The notes beneath the pieces were generated by a model. That model had not been told where the DNA came from. It searched no databases and saw nothing but the letters and a program-made list of their open reading frames with translations. The position numbers and the translations under genes were made by a program. Source: Collinsella sp. (GTDB taxonomy: Bacteria; Actinomycetota; Coriobacteriia; Coriobacteriales; Coriobacteriaceae). Taken from it: a DNA stretch of 64,000 nucleotides. Below are positions 1-8,463 of this stretch, piece after piece (within the stretch, counting starts at the first letter, position 1; the number at the start of each line of letters is the position of its first letter). The stretch covers positions 186,001 through 250,000 of the forward strand of contig JAUMOL010000007.1 in the NCBI GenBank assembly GCA_031295385.1, written 5' to 3'.

Positions 1-727
1 ATCCGCCCAGGCCCTTGATGGCGACGATGCCGCCGCTGGCCAGCAGCTCAGCGCAGCGCTCGATGATAGCGTCGCTGGCCTCGCGTGTGGTGCCGGCGGC
101 CGGTGTCGCGGGCGAATTCCCGCACGCATCGCCGTTCACAGCCTCGCGCCACGTAATATGCGGTCCGCAATCAAAGCAGGCATCGGGCTGCGCGTGAAAG
201 CGACGGTCGAGTGGATCGGCATACTCTGCGGCGCAGGCGGGGCACATGGGGAAACGGTCCATCGAGGTAGCCGCTCGGTCATAAGGCAGCGATCGGATGA
301 TGGTAAAGCGCGGCCCGCAGTTGGTGCAGTTGATAAAGGGGTAGTGGTAGCGTCGGTCGGCGGGATCGAACAACTCGCACAGGCAATCGTCGCAGGTGGC
401 GATATCGGGCGAGACGAGCGTCGTGTGCGCGGTCTGGTCCTGCGACGCCACAATGTGAAAGCCCTGCTCATCGGCAGTGCTCCAGCCGCCAGGCTCCAAA
501 TCCGCAATATCGACTCGCTCAACGCGAGCCGCCGCGGGCGCATGCTCAGAAAGTGCAGCGACAAATCCGTCAACCGCCTCGGCACAAGCGTGTGCCTCGA
601 TATGCACGCCGTCGCCCGCGTTGAGCACCCAGCCGCAAATGCCGTGCGTCATGGCCTCGCGATACACAAACGGCCGCATGCCGACGCCCTGCACAATGCC
701 CGTTACATGGATATGCGCATGCCGCAT
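1..727 (-). CDS. hypF: Carbamoyltransferase HypF, N-terminal part (runs off the window)
   Basis: HypF makes the thiocarbamate that becomes the cyanide ligand of the [NiFe]-hydrogenase active site. The reading frame is open from an ATG at 727 to the window edge, giving 242 codons. Residues 1-90 are an acylphosphatase domain with the motif VTGIVQGVGMRPFVY. It is followed by two zinc-finger units (CDDC, CTNCGPRF, CPAC, CFDCGP), and the start of the YrdC-like domain (IVAIKGLGG) is the last thing visible. GGAGGG sits 4 bases before the ATG. The gene follows nikR by 29 bases on the same strand, so the two are probably co-transcribed. The carbamoyltransferase domain must lie outside the window. The family call is firm. 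Confidence 0.93.
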   Translation of the reverse strand, partial: MRHAHIHVTGIVQGVGMRPFVYREAMTHGICGWVLNAGDGVHIEAHACAEAVDGFVAALSEHAPAAARVERVDIADLEPGGWSTADEQGFHIVASQDQTAHTTLVSPDIATCDDCLCELFDPADRRYHYPFINCTNCGPRFTIIRSLPYDRAATSMDRFPMCPACAAEYADPLDRRFHAQPDACFDCGPHITWREAVNGDACGNSPATPAAGTTREASDAIIERCAELLASGGIVAIKGLGG

Positions 728-756
728 GCGACCCTCCTTCGTTGAAATGTGTGCTG

Positions 757-1269
757 TTACAGCCCCAGGCTCTGCTTGGTGGCGGCGCACGTGAGCTCGC
801 CGTGCTTAACGCCGCGCAGGCCCAGCAGGCGGTCGGCTAGTTCGTAGACGCGCTCGCCGCGACCCTTGAGTGCCAGAATCTCCAAGCAGTTGTGGTGATC
901 CAAATGCACGTGCATCGTCGATACGATCTCGTCGGTGTAGTCGTGCTGCACCTCGTCCAGGCGGCGCGTCAGATCGCCTGTGTGATGGTCGTAGATCATA
1001 GTGAGCGACCCGATAACGTGCTCATCGGGCGTGCGCATCTGCTCTTTGGCGATCGAGGCGCGAATCAGGTCGCGCACGGCCTCGGATCGGTTGGCCACGT
1101 CGCCGCGGCGTGCGATCTGCTCGTCAAAACGGCGCAGCAGGTCGTCGGGTGCGGTAACCGAAAAACGGACCAGCTCGGAGCCGGAGCCACTACAGTGGCA
1201 GCCCGCGTCACCGTCCGCCCCGTGCGGATGCTCGTGCTCGTACCCGCAGCCGTGCTCGTGTTCGGCCAC
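757..1269 (-). CDS. nikR: Nickel-responsive transcriptional regulator NikR with His-rich N-terminal extension
   Basis: NikR is a tetrameric ribbon-helix-helix repressor that binds Ni(II) and controls nickel uptake or nickel enzymes. This 170-residue protein has the DNA-binding part at about residues 33-75 (VRFSVTAPDDLLRRFDE) and a C-terminal ACT-like metal domain. That domain contains MHVHLDHHNCLEIL, the His/His/Cys nickel-site signature of the family. Unlike textbook NikR (about 130-140 residues), it begins with about 30 residues rich in His and Cys (HEHGCGYEHEHPHG, then GCHCS), a likely extra metal-binding tail. The start is GTG at 1269, one base after the stop of the upstream small gene, so translation is probably coupled. 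hypF follows directly, suggesting nickel-dependent control of hydrogenase maturation (inference). Confidence 0.93.
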   Translation of the reverse strand: MAEHEHGCGYEHEHPHGADGDAGCHCSGSGSELVRFSVTAPDDLLRRFDEQIARRGDVANRSEAVRDLIRASIAKEQMRTPDEHVIGSLTMIYDHHTGDLTRRLDEVQHDYTDEIVSTMHVHLDHHNCLEILALKGRGERVYELADRLLGLRGVKHGELTCAATKQSLGL

Positions 1270-1270
1270 C

Positions 1271-1519
1271 TTACACCAGCTTCACGGATCCGACGGAGTT
1301 GTGGTCGGCCTCGATGGCATCTTCGTAGCCCTCGAGTGCGTCGTGGGCCTCGTGCAGCGCGGCCATGGCTGCCTCGAGCTTGGCGCCGATGCGCTCCATG
1401 TCAAAATTCTCGGTCGCATGCAGCAGCTGATGGCTCCACTCATGAGCGAGCTCGATGGTGTCGTCGACCTGTTTGACGCTCATGGCAAGCTGGCTCATGT
1501 TCATTCCAACATCATGCAT
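1271..1519 (-). CDS. Small helical protein of unknown function, first gene of the nikR-hypF block
   Basis: This is an 82-residue protein with a good ribosome site (AAGGAG) upstream of ATG 1519. It is predicted almost wholly helical and is rich in His, Glu and Ala, for example SHQLLHATENF and AALHEAHDALEGYED. There are no cysteines, no signal peptide and no membrane segment. I do not recognise the family. Its stop lies one base before the GTG of nikR, and hypF follows, so it likely belongs to the nickel/hydrogenase function. Several His residues could bind metal, but that is conjecture. Confidence 0.75.
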   Translation of the reverse strand: MHDVGMNMSQLAMSVKQVDDTIELAHEWSHQLLHATENFDMERIGAKLEAAMAALHEAHDALEGYEDAIEADHNSVGSVKLV

Positions 1520-1750
1520 GGAAAATCTCCTTTTGTATGGGGCAGTTCAGTGGCTCAGATTTTACTACGCCCGCTCTGCGCGCAGCTGCATAAGAAAACG
1601 GGTACGAGTCTGTGCGACCCGCACCCGTTCACTGGGGGCTGTTTGTGACTACCATACTATCCGTGGTTGCACTCGGTGCATCCAGAAGTCCGGCGAGCGG
1701 TGCAAAAGCGCTCATGGACGGCAGGCAGACGGCAACATGTAACAAGCGTA

Positions 1751-2071
1751 TTACAGATGCTTTTCCAGCAGCGCCTGCAGCCTCGCCTTGGGCAGAGCGC
1801 CAACCGAGCGGTCAATCTCCTCGCCGTTCTTAAACACAATCAGCGTGGGGATGCTCATGACGCCATACTTCATGGCCAGGTCCTGGTTGTCGTCGACGTT
1901 GCATTTGGCAACGGCAAGCTTGCCCGCCAGCTCATCGGCAACCTCGTCAACGATGGGCGAGAGGGAGCGGCAGGGACCGCACCACGGTGCCCAAAAATCA
2001 ACCAGCACGGGAAGGTTGCCGTTAACGACGGAATCGAAATTTTCGGGGGTAATCTGCTTAATGTCAGCCAT
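1751..2071 (-). CDS. trxA: Thioredoxin
   Basis: This is a cytoplasmic thiol-disulfide oxidoreductase of 106 residues, the usual thioredoxin length. The active site WCGPC lies in VDFWAPWCGPCRSLSP at about residues 26-41, and the conserved cis-Pro loop reads MSIPTLIVFKNG. The start was placed at ATG 2071 (MADIKQITPENF) because GGAGGT lies directly upstream. Longer in-frame starts would add residues not found in thioredoxins. It stands alone between the nickel block and a divergent gene of unknown function. Confidence 0.95.
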   Translation of the reverse strand: MADIKQITPENFDSVVNGNLPVLVDFWAPWCGPCRSLSPIVDEVADELAGKLAVAKCNVDDNQDLAMKYGVMSIPTLIVFKNGEEIDRSVGALPKARLQALLEKHL

Positions 2072-2207
2072 GGTGACCTCCATAATGTGACGCGGCTTGG
2101 CCGCGTAAAACTCAGTACGACCGTGCTTATACCCAGCCGCCCGCAAAGCAACCACTCGCGGGCAGCTCTTTTATATAATGGTGGGCACGCAAACGATTGG
2201 AGAGCGC

Positions 2208-2783
2208 ATGGCCATGTCACAAAGCCAGAAAAAAGAAGCTATCGCCCAGGCGACCGAGCAGGAGCTCGCATCGCTCGCGGGTCGTGGCGTGCGTATCGCG
2301 GGCAACGCGTGCTCGCCGATCGTGCTGGTCAAAGGCGATCTGGACGAGGCCGAGCGTTCGGGTGGCGAGCTTGCCGCCGGCCCGGATGGCGCGGCGTTGC
2401 GCAAGGCGCTTGGGGCCATCGGCTACGCGCCCGAGGATTTTTGTGTGCTGGCAAGCGTCGCCGGCGCGGGCGACGGAGCTGTGGCGGTAGGCCACGCCCT
2501 GCCGTGCGAGCTGTTCCGCGAGGCGCTTGAGGCCTTGGACCCCGAGGCGGTGCTGCTGCTCGACAACAACGCGGCTGACGCCATGCGCGAGACCTACGCC
2601 GATATGCTCGTGGCGATCGATGACTTCGACACCGCCATGCTCAAGCCCGGCCTGGTCGCCCATGTGCAGGGCCGCCGCGTGCTCGCGCTCGATGGCTTTG
2701 AGGCGGCGCTGACCGACAAAGCGGCCAAGCAGCGCATGTGGGCCTACATCAAGCAGCTGACCCCGGCGGCCGCTCCGCTGTAG
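2208..2783 (+). CDS. Hypothetical protein, possibly related to the uracil-DNA glycosylase fold
   Basis: This is a 191-residue soluble protein starting at ATG 2208, preceded by GGAGAG; a TATAAT-like box lies at 2172-2177. I do not recognise it with certainty. The central part (FREALEALDPEAVLLLDNNAADAM) resembles the strand-helix pattern seen in uracil-DNA glycosylase-like proteins, where a residue string about position and failure to find an object is typical, but no catalytic motif is clear. It ends near and convergent to the histidine kinase gene. There is no signal peptide or membrane helix. Confidence 0.7.
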   Translation: MAMSQSQKKEAIAQATEQELASLAGRGVRIAGNACSPIVLVKGDLDEAERSGGELAAGPDGAALRKALGAIGYAPEDFCVLASVAGAGDGAVAVGHALPCELFREALEALDPEAVLLLDNNAADAMRETYADMLVAIDDFDTAMLKPGLVAHVQGRRVLALDGFEAALTDKAAKQRMWAYIKQLTPAAAPL

Positions 2784-2847
2784 CAGATTGGCGCCGGTGA
2801 GCGATTGCCTGGCGGGCAAGACACGCCGCGAGATCGGCGCCGCACTT

Positions 2848-4125
2848 CTACATCACAGCGCGCAGCTCAAACCGATCGCCGTTAATGCGGAACTGACAGT
2901 TGCCGTTCATGCGCTCCACGGCAAGTTTGATGCTCTTGGTGCCAAAGCCGTGGCCCGCATGCCGGGTCACGGGCATGCCGTCGACCATGCGCGGCGCGCG
3001 GTCAAACGTGTTGGAAACTAACAGCAGCAGCTGGCCGTCCTCTAATCGCAGGTCAAAGTCGACGAATCGCTTTCCTTGGGGTGCGGCGCTTGCGGCGGTG
3101 ATAGCGTTTTCCAAGGCATTTGAGAGCACGCTAAACAGGTCGGCGTCACCTACGTGGATGGTTTCGGGTACGGCGGCGCGCAGGTTGGCGGTAATGCCGT
3201 TTCTATTGATATCCGAGCTAAATGACGAAAGCGCGATGTTTACGGTCTCGTTGGCGCAGAAGCGGCGTACGGCGGTGCGGTCGCCGGCTTCGCAGAGTTC
3301 ATCGATGCGTTTGAGCGCCTCGTCGGTGTGGCCCTCCTCAATTAAAGCGGCCAGGCCGCGTAGGAAGTGGCGCATATCGTGGCGAAGAATCGACAACTCG
3401 CGCCCAGATTGACGCCAAGCCTCGAGCTCTTTGATGGCGGCGCTGTCGCGGGTTTCGAGCATCCAGCGCTCTCGCTCGGCGGTTTCCTTTTCTTCGTATT
3501 CGCGTAGGTAAACGGCAAGAAACATAAGATAGAAGGCACAGAGCGCAAATGCCAAAAACTCAACCGTCACCACCGAGCCCGAGTGGAACAGCGTGGTGTA
3601 GACGTTGGTGGCATAGTCAAAGACGTAATAGACGAGCGGCAGGATTAAAAGGATGCCCAGCTCGGTGGTGCTTTTAATCGCCAAGCGTGGACCGATGTCG
3701 CCGGCCCAATGCAACAGGACGGCAAAGACGGCGAGTGTGGTCGCGATACGCGCCAGATAGTACGCGATCTGCGAGTCGGTTGCGGCAAAGGCGGCGATGC
3801 CCATCCAATTGCTGAACTGGCAGCTCAGATAAGCACTCGTAATGCCGAGCGCGGCAAGCAGCGGGCTCAGGCGGTAGCGCGCGCACAAATAGATGACGAG
3901 CGGCAGATGCACGACGAGCGGATATACCTGGCGGGCAAAAAGCTCGCCGCCGACGGCATTGGCGAGGCCAAATGCGCATCCGGTTACGGCACCGACCAAC
4001 ACCAGTTCAAGCGCATGACGCCGGTTGATCTCGACACCGCACAGCGCCGCCGAGGCAAAGACGCCAAAGAGCAGCGTCGTGGCGTGGTGGATTGCCCAAA
4101 GGACCATTTCGACCGAGGAGACCAT
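2848..4125 (-). CDS. AgrC/NatK-like sensor histidine kinase (GHKL ATPase)
   Basis: The 425-residue membrane sensor kinase has six or so hydrophobic helices in residues 1-205, then a short coiled-coil linker. The phosphoacceptor motif LSILRHDMRHFLRGL follows, with His at about 249. The ATPase part carries an N-box (LFSVLSNALENAITAA) and the G-box GHGFGTKSIKLAVERMNG. This is the architecture of peptide-sensing kinases of the AgrC family. Its start overlaps the response-regulator stop by one base (TGATG), so the pair is translationally coupled. No AgrD-like peptide or AgrB gene is visible nearby, so the signal is unknown. Confidence 0.9.
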   Translation of the reverse strand: MVSSVEMVLWAIHHATTLLFGVFASAALCGVEINRRHALELVLVGAVTGCAFGLANAVGGELFARQVYPLVVHLPLVIYLCARYRLSPLLAALGITSAYLSCQFSNWMGIAAFAATDSQIAYYLARIATTLAVFAVLLHWAGDIGPRLAIKSTTELGILLILPLVYYVFDYATNVYTTLFHSGSVVTVEFLAFALCAFYLMFLAVYLREYEEKETAERERWMLETRDSAAIKELEAWRQSGRELSILRHDMRHFLRGLAALIEEGHTDEALKRIDELCEAGDRTAVRRFCANETVNIALSSFSSDINRNGITANLRAAVPETIHVGDADLFSVLSNALENAITAASAAPQGKRFVDFDLRLEDGQLLLLVSNTFDRAPRMVDGMPVTRHAGHGFGTKSIKLAVERMNGNCQFRINGDRFELRAVM

Positions 4126-4847
4126 CAGTGTCTCCCACCCTCAAAGCGCGCCGCAAAGTAGGCGTCTTGGAATCCCTGCTTGCAACTGCGCGAAAGCGGG
4201 ATGCACGCGCCCGAGCGCATGACGATGTCCGTGCGGTCAAAGTGATCGATATTGCGCAGGTTGACCTGGTAGCTGCGGTGGCATTTAAAGAAGACTGCGT
4301 TTTGCTCCAAGCGGTCCTCGACGCTGCGGAACGACTCGAGTGCCTCGATATCGCGTTCGTCGCGCAGGTGGAAGACCACGTGCTTGTTGCGCGCCTCGGC
4401 ATATTCGATGTCGGACAGGCGCAGGGCGTGGTAGCCAAAGGAAGTTTTGATCACGAGCTCGTCGGTTGCCGCCGGGCGCATGCTCGAAAGCTCGTCGAGT
4501 AACTGCGCCAGGCGTTCGTAAGTCACGGGCTTGAGCAGATAGTCGAAGGCGCGGACCTCGTAGGATTCCAGCGCGAACTCGGGCGACGAGGTGAGGAACA
4601 CCAGGCGCACGGCGGTGTCGGCCTGGCGCAGTTCGCGTGCGGTGTCCATGCCGTTGACGAGCGGCATGATCATGTCGAGCAGAATGATGTCGGCGCGCGA
4701 CGCGGCATGGCGCGCCAGCAGGTCCTCGCCGCGCGTGACGAGCGCAACATCGACCGCCGTGCCCGTCTCGCTCGACCAACGGTCGATCATCCGGTGCAGT
4801 CTATCTAGAAAAGCGACGTCGTCGTCGCAGGCAATAATCTTGAGCAT
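4125..4847 (-). CDS. LytTR-family response regulator (AgrA-like)
   Basis: The 240-residue regulator has a receiver domain at 1-120 with the acidic pocket DDD at 8-10, the phosphoacceptor Asp58 (IILLDMIMP) and the conserved Lys in FDYLLKPV. The LytTR DNA-binding domain at about 140-235 includes FFKCHRSYQVNLRNIDHFDR, which is typical of the family. The start is ATG 4847 behind AAGGGGG; a longer upstream reading frame has no receiver homology. It is expressed ahead of and overlapping the partner kinase. The genes it controls cannot be told from this window. Confidence 0.92.
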   Translation of the reverse strand: MLKIIACDDDVAFLDRLHRMIDRWSSETGTAVDVALVTRGEDLLARHAASRADIILLDMIMPLVNGMDTARELRQADTAVRLVFLTSSPEFALESYEVRAFDYLLKPVTYERLAQLLDELSSMRPAATDELVIKTSFGYHALRLSDIEYAEARNKHVVFHLRDERDIEALESFRSVEDRLEQNAVFFKCHRSYQVNLRNIDHFDRTDIVMRSGACIPLSRSCKQGFQDAYFAARFEGGRH

Positions 4848-5055
4848 TCTGAGCCCCCTTAGTAGTTCGATTTTGCCACATTGGGTGCGGACCGCTCGCG
4901 GAGGCGTGTCCCATTTGCGCCCCACGTCGCGCAACTCGCGCCGAGCGGTATTGCGGTGGCGAAAGATGCCTCCTGCGCTATCGAGAGCTCGGCTATCCTC
5001 AGCTTGCCAGTTCGAAAATGGACCTGACACATGATTGAATCTTTATTTCAGCTTT

Positions 5056-5105
5056 ACACCTAGGTTTACAGCTGTCTTGTCAGCTGTAAACCTAGGTGTC
5101 ATACT
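5056..5105 (+). promoter_or_regulatory. Perfect 19-bp inverted repeat overlapping the nad operon promoter (candidate NiaR operator)
   Basis: Arms 5056-5074 and 5081-5099 are perfect reverse complements with a 6-base spacer. Each arm contains CCTAGG and TTTACAGCTG. A promoter-like TTGTCA (5077-5082) and CATACT (5100-5105) with 17-base spacing overlap the spacer and right arm, so a bound repressor would block RNA polymerase. NiaR, encoded at the end of the same operon, is the obvious candidate to bind here when niacin is plentiful (inference). Confidence 0.7.
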
Positions 5106-5140
5106 AAAGCCCCAAGATTCGCCAAAAGAGAGGGGCCTTG

Positions 5141-6166
5141 ATGGCACAGAGCGCGAACATGGATGCATCGGAGCTTGCACGCGATATTGCGGCCGGCCTG
5201 GCATCGGCAACGACGGCAACGGAGCGCGCGGCGCTGGTGCCCGCAGAGCTCGTCGAGGCCATTCAGCAACTAAAAATCCAACGCGACGCGGTGATTCTGG
5301 CGCACTATTACGTGGCGCCCGAGGTGCAGGCCGTGGCTGATTACGTCGGCGACAGCTTCTACCTGGCTAAGCTCGCTAAAAGCCTGCCGCAGCAGACCAT
5401 CGTGCTGTGCGGCGTGGAGTTTATGGGCGAGAGCGCCAAACTGCTCAATCCCACTAAGACCGTGCTGCTGCCCGAGCCGGGCGCGGACTGCCCCATGGCT
5501 CACATGGTCAAGCGCGAGACGGTCGACGCCGCCCGCGCCGAGTACGGTGACGACCTTGCCGTGGTCTGCTACGTCAACTCGACGGTCGAGATCAAGAGCT
5601 GGAGTGACGTGTGCGTCACCAGCTCCAACGCCGTCAAGATCGTGTCCGAGCTGCCGCAGCAGCATATCCTGTTCATTCCCGACCAAAACCTGGGCCGCTT
5701 CGTAGCCGAGCAGGTGCCGCAAAAGCACGTCATCCTCAACAACGGCTACTGCCCGCGCCATCACATCATCACCGTCGAGCAGATCGTCGACGTGACGGAG
5801 GCCCACCCCGACGCGCTCGTGCTGGCGCATCCTGAGTGCAAGGCCGACGTTCTGGCCGAGGCCGACTACATCGGCTCCACCGCCGGCATCATCAAGTATG
5901 CCGAGGAGTCCGACGCGAGCGAGTTCATTATCGTGACGGTCCGCGGCGTGCTCTACGAGCTCGAGCGCCGCTGCCAGGGCACTGGCAAGAAGTTCTACTT
6001 CCCCGCGGTGCAGCCCACCTGCGTCAACATGGATCTCATCACGCTCGAGAAGCTCGTGCGCTGCCTGGAGACGGGCGAGGGCGAGGTGCAGATCGGCGTC
6101 TCGGACGAGGCGGCAGACCAGGCCAAGCTCACGCTCGACCGTATGCTCGAGTACGCAGCGCGCTAG
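5141..6166 (+). CDS. nadA: Quinolinate synthase NadA
   Basis: NadA condenses iminoaspartate with dihydroxyacetone phosphate to quinolinate, using a [4Fe-4S] cluster. The 341-residue product has the family motif AVILAHYYVAPEVQAVADYVGDS near residue 50, shortened here to its key part AHYY..PEVQ..AD..GDS. Candidate cluster ligands are Cys90 (VLCGVEFMGESAKLL), Cys204 (NGYCPRHH) and Cys294 (QPTCVNM). The start is ATG 5141 behind GAGAGGGG; a TTG directly before it is less likely. It is the first gene of nadA-nadB-nadC-niaR and supplies the substrate for NadC. Confidence 0.96.
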   Translation: MAQSANMDASELARDIAAGLASATTATERAALVPAELVEAIQQLKIQRDAVILAHYYVAPEVQAVADYVGDSFYLAKLAKSLPQQTIVLCGVEFMGESAKLLNPTKTVLLPEPGADCPMAHMVKRETVDAARAEYGDDLAVVCYVNSTVEIKSWSDVCVTSSNAVKIVSELPQQHILFIPDQNLGRFVAEQVPQKHVILNNGYCPRHHIITVEQIVDVTEAHPDALVLAHPECKADVLAEADYIGSTAGIIKYAEESDASEFIIVTVRGVLYELERRCQGTGKKFYFPAVQPTCVNMDLITLEKLVRCLETGEGEVQIGVSDEAADQAKLTLDRMLEYAAR

Positions 6167-6222
6167 AACAATGTTGCATGAGGGACGGTCCCTTATGTCA
6201 CATTACAAGGGAGAGGATTCCT

Positions 6223-7599
6223 GTGGAAACCAAGCAATACCCCGATATGGAGTGCGACGTCGTTATTGCCGGCTGCGGCGTGGCGGGTCTGTACGCGGCC
6301 CTCAATCTGCCGACGAGCACGCACGTGATCATGCTCTCCAAGGGCGCGGTCGATGAGTGCGATTCGATGCTCGCGCAGGGCGGCATCTGCGTGCTGCCCG
6401 AGGGCTCGGACTACGATGCCTTCTTTGAGGACACCATGCACGCCGGCCACTACGAGAACCGCCGCGAGAGCGTCGACATCATGATTCGCTCGAGCCGCTC
6501 GGTCATCAACGACCTGCTGGCGATGGGCGTGGATTTTGAGCGCAAGGCCGACGGCAGCCTCGACTTTACCCGCGAGGGCGCGCACAGCCGTCCGCGCATT
6601 GCCTTCCATGCCGACATTACGGGCAAGGAGATTACGACCAAGCTGCTCCAGGCCGTTCGCAAGCTGGATAACGTGCAGATTTTGGAGCACGTAGCCATGA
6701 CCGATATCCTGACGGGCGAGCGTGACGGCGCCACGGTGTGTGCCGGTGTCGTCGCCGTTTCCGTGGACGAGGACAACTCGGTTCGTCCCGCCGACGAGCT
6801 GACAAATGCCGCCGAGGGCGTGCATGCCGGCGAGCCGTTTAAGATCCATGCCCGCCACACGCTGTGGGCGACGGGCGGTATCGGCGGCGTATACGACCAT
6901 TCGACCAACTACCCGCAGCTCACGGGCGATGCCTGCTACATTGCTCAGGAGCATGGCATTAAGATGGAGCATCTGGACTACGTGCAGATTCACCCCACGG
7001 GACTGTTCTCGCCGCAGCCGGGCCGCACCTTCCTGATCAGCGAGAGCTGCCGCGGCGAGGGCGCGATTTTGCTCAACGCCGCCGGCGAGCGCTTTACCGA
7101 CGAGCTTCAGCCGCGTGATGTGGTCGCCGCCGCTATTCGCGAGCAGATGAAGCAGGACGGCACCGAGCACGAGTGGCTGAGCTTCGCCCCCGTCGAACGC
7201 GATGTGGTGACCGGGCATTTTGCCAACATTCGCGCGCGCTGCCTTGAGGACGGCCGCGACATCTTGGACGAGCCCATCCCCGTTACGCCCACGCAGCACT
7301 ACTTTATGGGTGGCGTATGGGTCGACAAGGACGGCCGCACCTCGATGCCCGAGCTCTACGCCGCGGGCGAGACGGCTTGCAACGGTGTTCACGGCAAGAA
7401 CCGCCTTGCATCAAACAGCCTGCTCGAGGCACTGGTCTGGGGTCGTCGCGCCGCGTGGTATATGCGTACCGGCGAGTCGCTGGCCGTGGAGCAGGAGGGC
7501 GATTCCGCGCTCGATGGCCGTCATCGCGCCCTGAGCGTCGACACCCTGGCAATCGATGAATTGGCCCGTGCCGCCGGCACGCAGGCCGTGGAGGAGTAG
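6223..7599 (+). CDS. nadB: L-aspartate oxidase NadB
   Basis: NadB is the flavoenzyme that oxidises L-aspartate to iminoaspartate for NadA. The product is 458 residues from a GTG start at 6223, chosen because AAGGGAGAGG precedes it and the FAD-binding motif AGCGVAGLYAAL then falls at about residue 15. Other family marks are SMLAQGGI, HADITGKEITTKLLQ, and the C-terminal GLYAAGETACNGVHGKNRLASNSLLE-type block, seen here as AAGETACNGVHG and NRLASNSLLEALVWG. It is shorter than the E. coli enzyme because the C-terminal helical domain is reduced. The 56-base gap after nadA contains a small GGGAC/GTCCC palindrome. Confidence 0.95.
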   Translation: METKQYPDMECDVVIAGCGVAGLYAALNLPTSTHVIMLSKGAVDECDSMLAQGGICVLPEGSDYDAFFEDTMHAGHYENRRESVDIMIRSSRSVINDLLAMGVDFERKADGSLDFTREGAHSRPRIAFHADITGKEITTKLLQAVRKLDNVQILEHVAMTDILTGERDGATVCAGVVAVSVDEDNSVRPADELTNAAEGVHAGEPFKIHARHTLWATGGIGGVYDHSTNYPQLTGDACYIAQEHGIKMEHLDYVQIHPTGLFSPQPGRTFLISESCRGEGAILLNAAGERFTDELQPRDVVAAAIREQMKQDGTEHEWLSFAPVERDVVTGHFANIRARCLEDGRDILDEPIPVTPTQHYFMGGVWVDKDGRTSMPELYAAGETACNGVHGKNRLASNSLLEALVWGRRAAWYMRTGESLAVEQEGDSALDGRHRALSVDTLAIDELARAAGTQAVEE

Positions 7600-7602
7600 A
7601 CC

Positions 7603-8463
7603 ATGAATCCCATTACCATGAAGCTCGTCGTCGATGATCTGATTCTGCAGGCTCTGCGCGAGGACATTACGTTTGAGGACGTGAGCACGGCGAGCGTGTG
7701 CCCCACGGCGCGTCCCGCCACGGTGGAGCTTATCGCCAAGGCCGACGGCATTATCGCCGGCCTGGACGTATTCGCCCGCACCTTTGAGCTGCTGGATCCG
7801 CAGAGCTCCGTGTTGTTCGATGTCTCGGATGGCGACGAGGTGCATGCCGGCGATCACGTGGGCCAGGTGCGCGGCGACGCGCGCGTGTTGCTTTCGGGCG
7901 AGCGCGTGGCGCTCAACTACCTGCAGCGCATGAGCGGCATCGCTACCTACACGCACAGCATGGCCGCGGCGCTCGAGGGCACTAAGACCGTGCTTGTCGA
8001 CACGCGCAAGACCACACCGGGCATGCGTGTGTTTGAAAAGGCGGCAGTCGAGATCGGCGGCGGCAGCAACCACCGTTACAACCTGTCGACGGCCGTCATG
8101 CTCAAGGACAACCACATCGATGCCGCCGGTGGCGTGACGCGTGCGATCGAGATGGCGCGCGCCCATGCGTCGTTTACCACGACGGTCGAGATCGAGTGCG
8201 AGAACCTGGACATGGTGCGCGAGGCCGTGGAGGCCGGTGCCGATATCATCATGTTCGACAACATGACCCATGACGACATGGCCGCCGCCATAGAGCTTAT
8301 CGCCGGTCGTGCCAAGACCGAGTGCTCGGGCAACGTGGACGCCGGCAATATCCGCGCGCTCGCCGACCTGGGCGTTGACTTTATTAGCTCGGGGGCGCTG
8401 ACGCACTCTGCGCCGATTCTCGACCTCTCGCTCAAGCACCTGCGTCTGTTGGACGGTAAATAA
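7603..8463 (+). CDS. nadC: Nicotinate-nucleotide pyrophosphorylase (carboxylating) NadC
   Basis: NadC converts quinolinate and PRPP to nicotinate mononucleotide, completing the de novo branch begun by NadB and NadA. The 286-residue protein has the expected motifs: RVALNYLQRMSGIATYT, VDTRKTTPGMRVFEK, GGGSNHRYNL, MLKDNHID and the C-terminal DFISSGALTHSA. GGAGGAG precedes ATG 7603, three bases after the nadB stop. Its stop TAA shares one base with the niaR start, indicating tight coupling in the operon. Confidence 0.96.
   Translation: MNPITMKLVVDDLILQALREDITFEDVSTASVCPTARPATVELIAKADGIIAGLDVFARTFELLDPQSSVLFDVSDGDEVHAGDHVGQVRGDARVLLSGERVALNYLQRMSGIATYTHSMAAALEGTKTVLVDTRKTTPGMRVFEKAAVEIGGGSNHRYNLSTAVMLKDNHIDAAGGVTRAIEMARAHASFTTTVEIECENLDMVREAVEAGADIIMFDNMTHDDMAAAIELIAGRAKTECSGNVDAGNIRALADLGVDFISSGALTHSAPILDLSLKHLRLLDGK

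Noticed and set aside
136..794. Plus- and minus-strand ORFs between 136 and 794 as separate genes
   Set aside because: They lie in other frames of the hypF fragment, whose acylphosphatase and zinc-finger motifs are unmistakable in the frame starting at 727.
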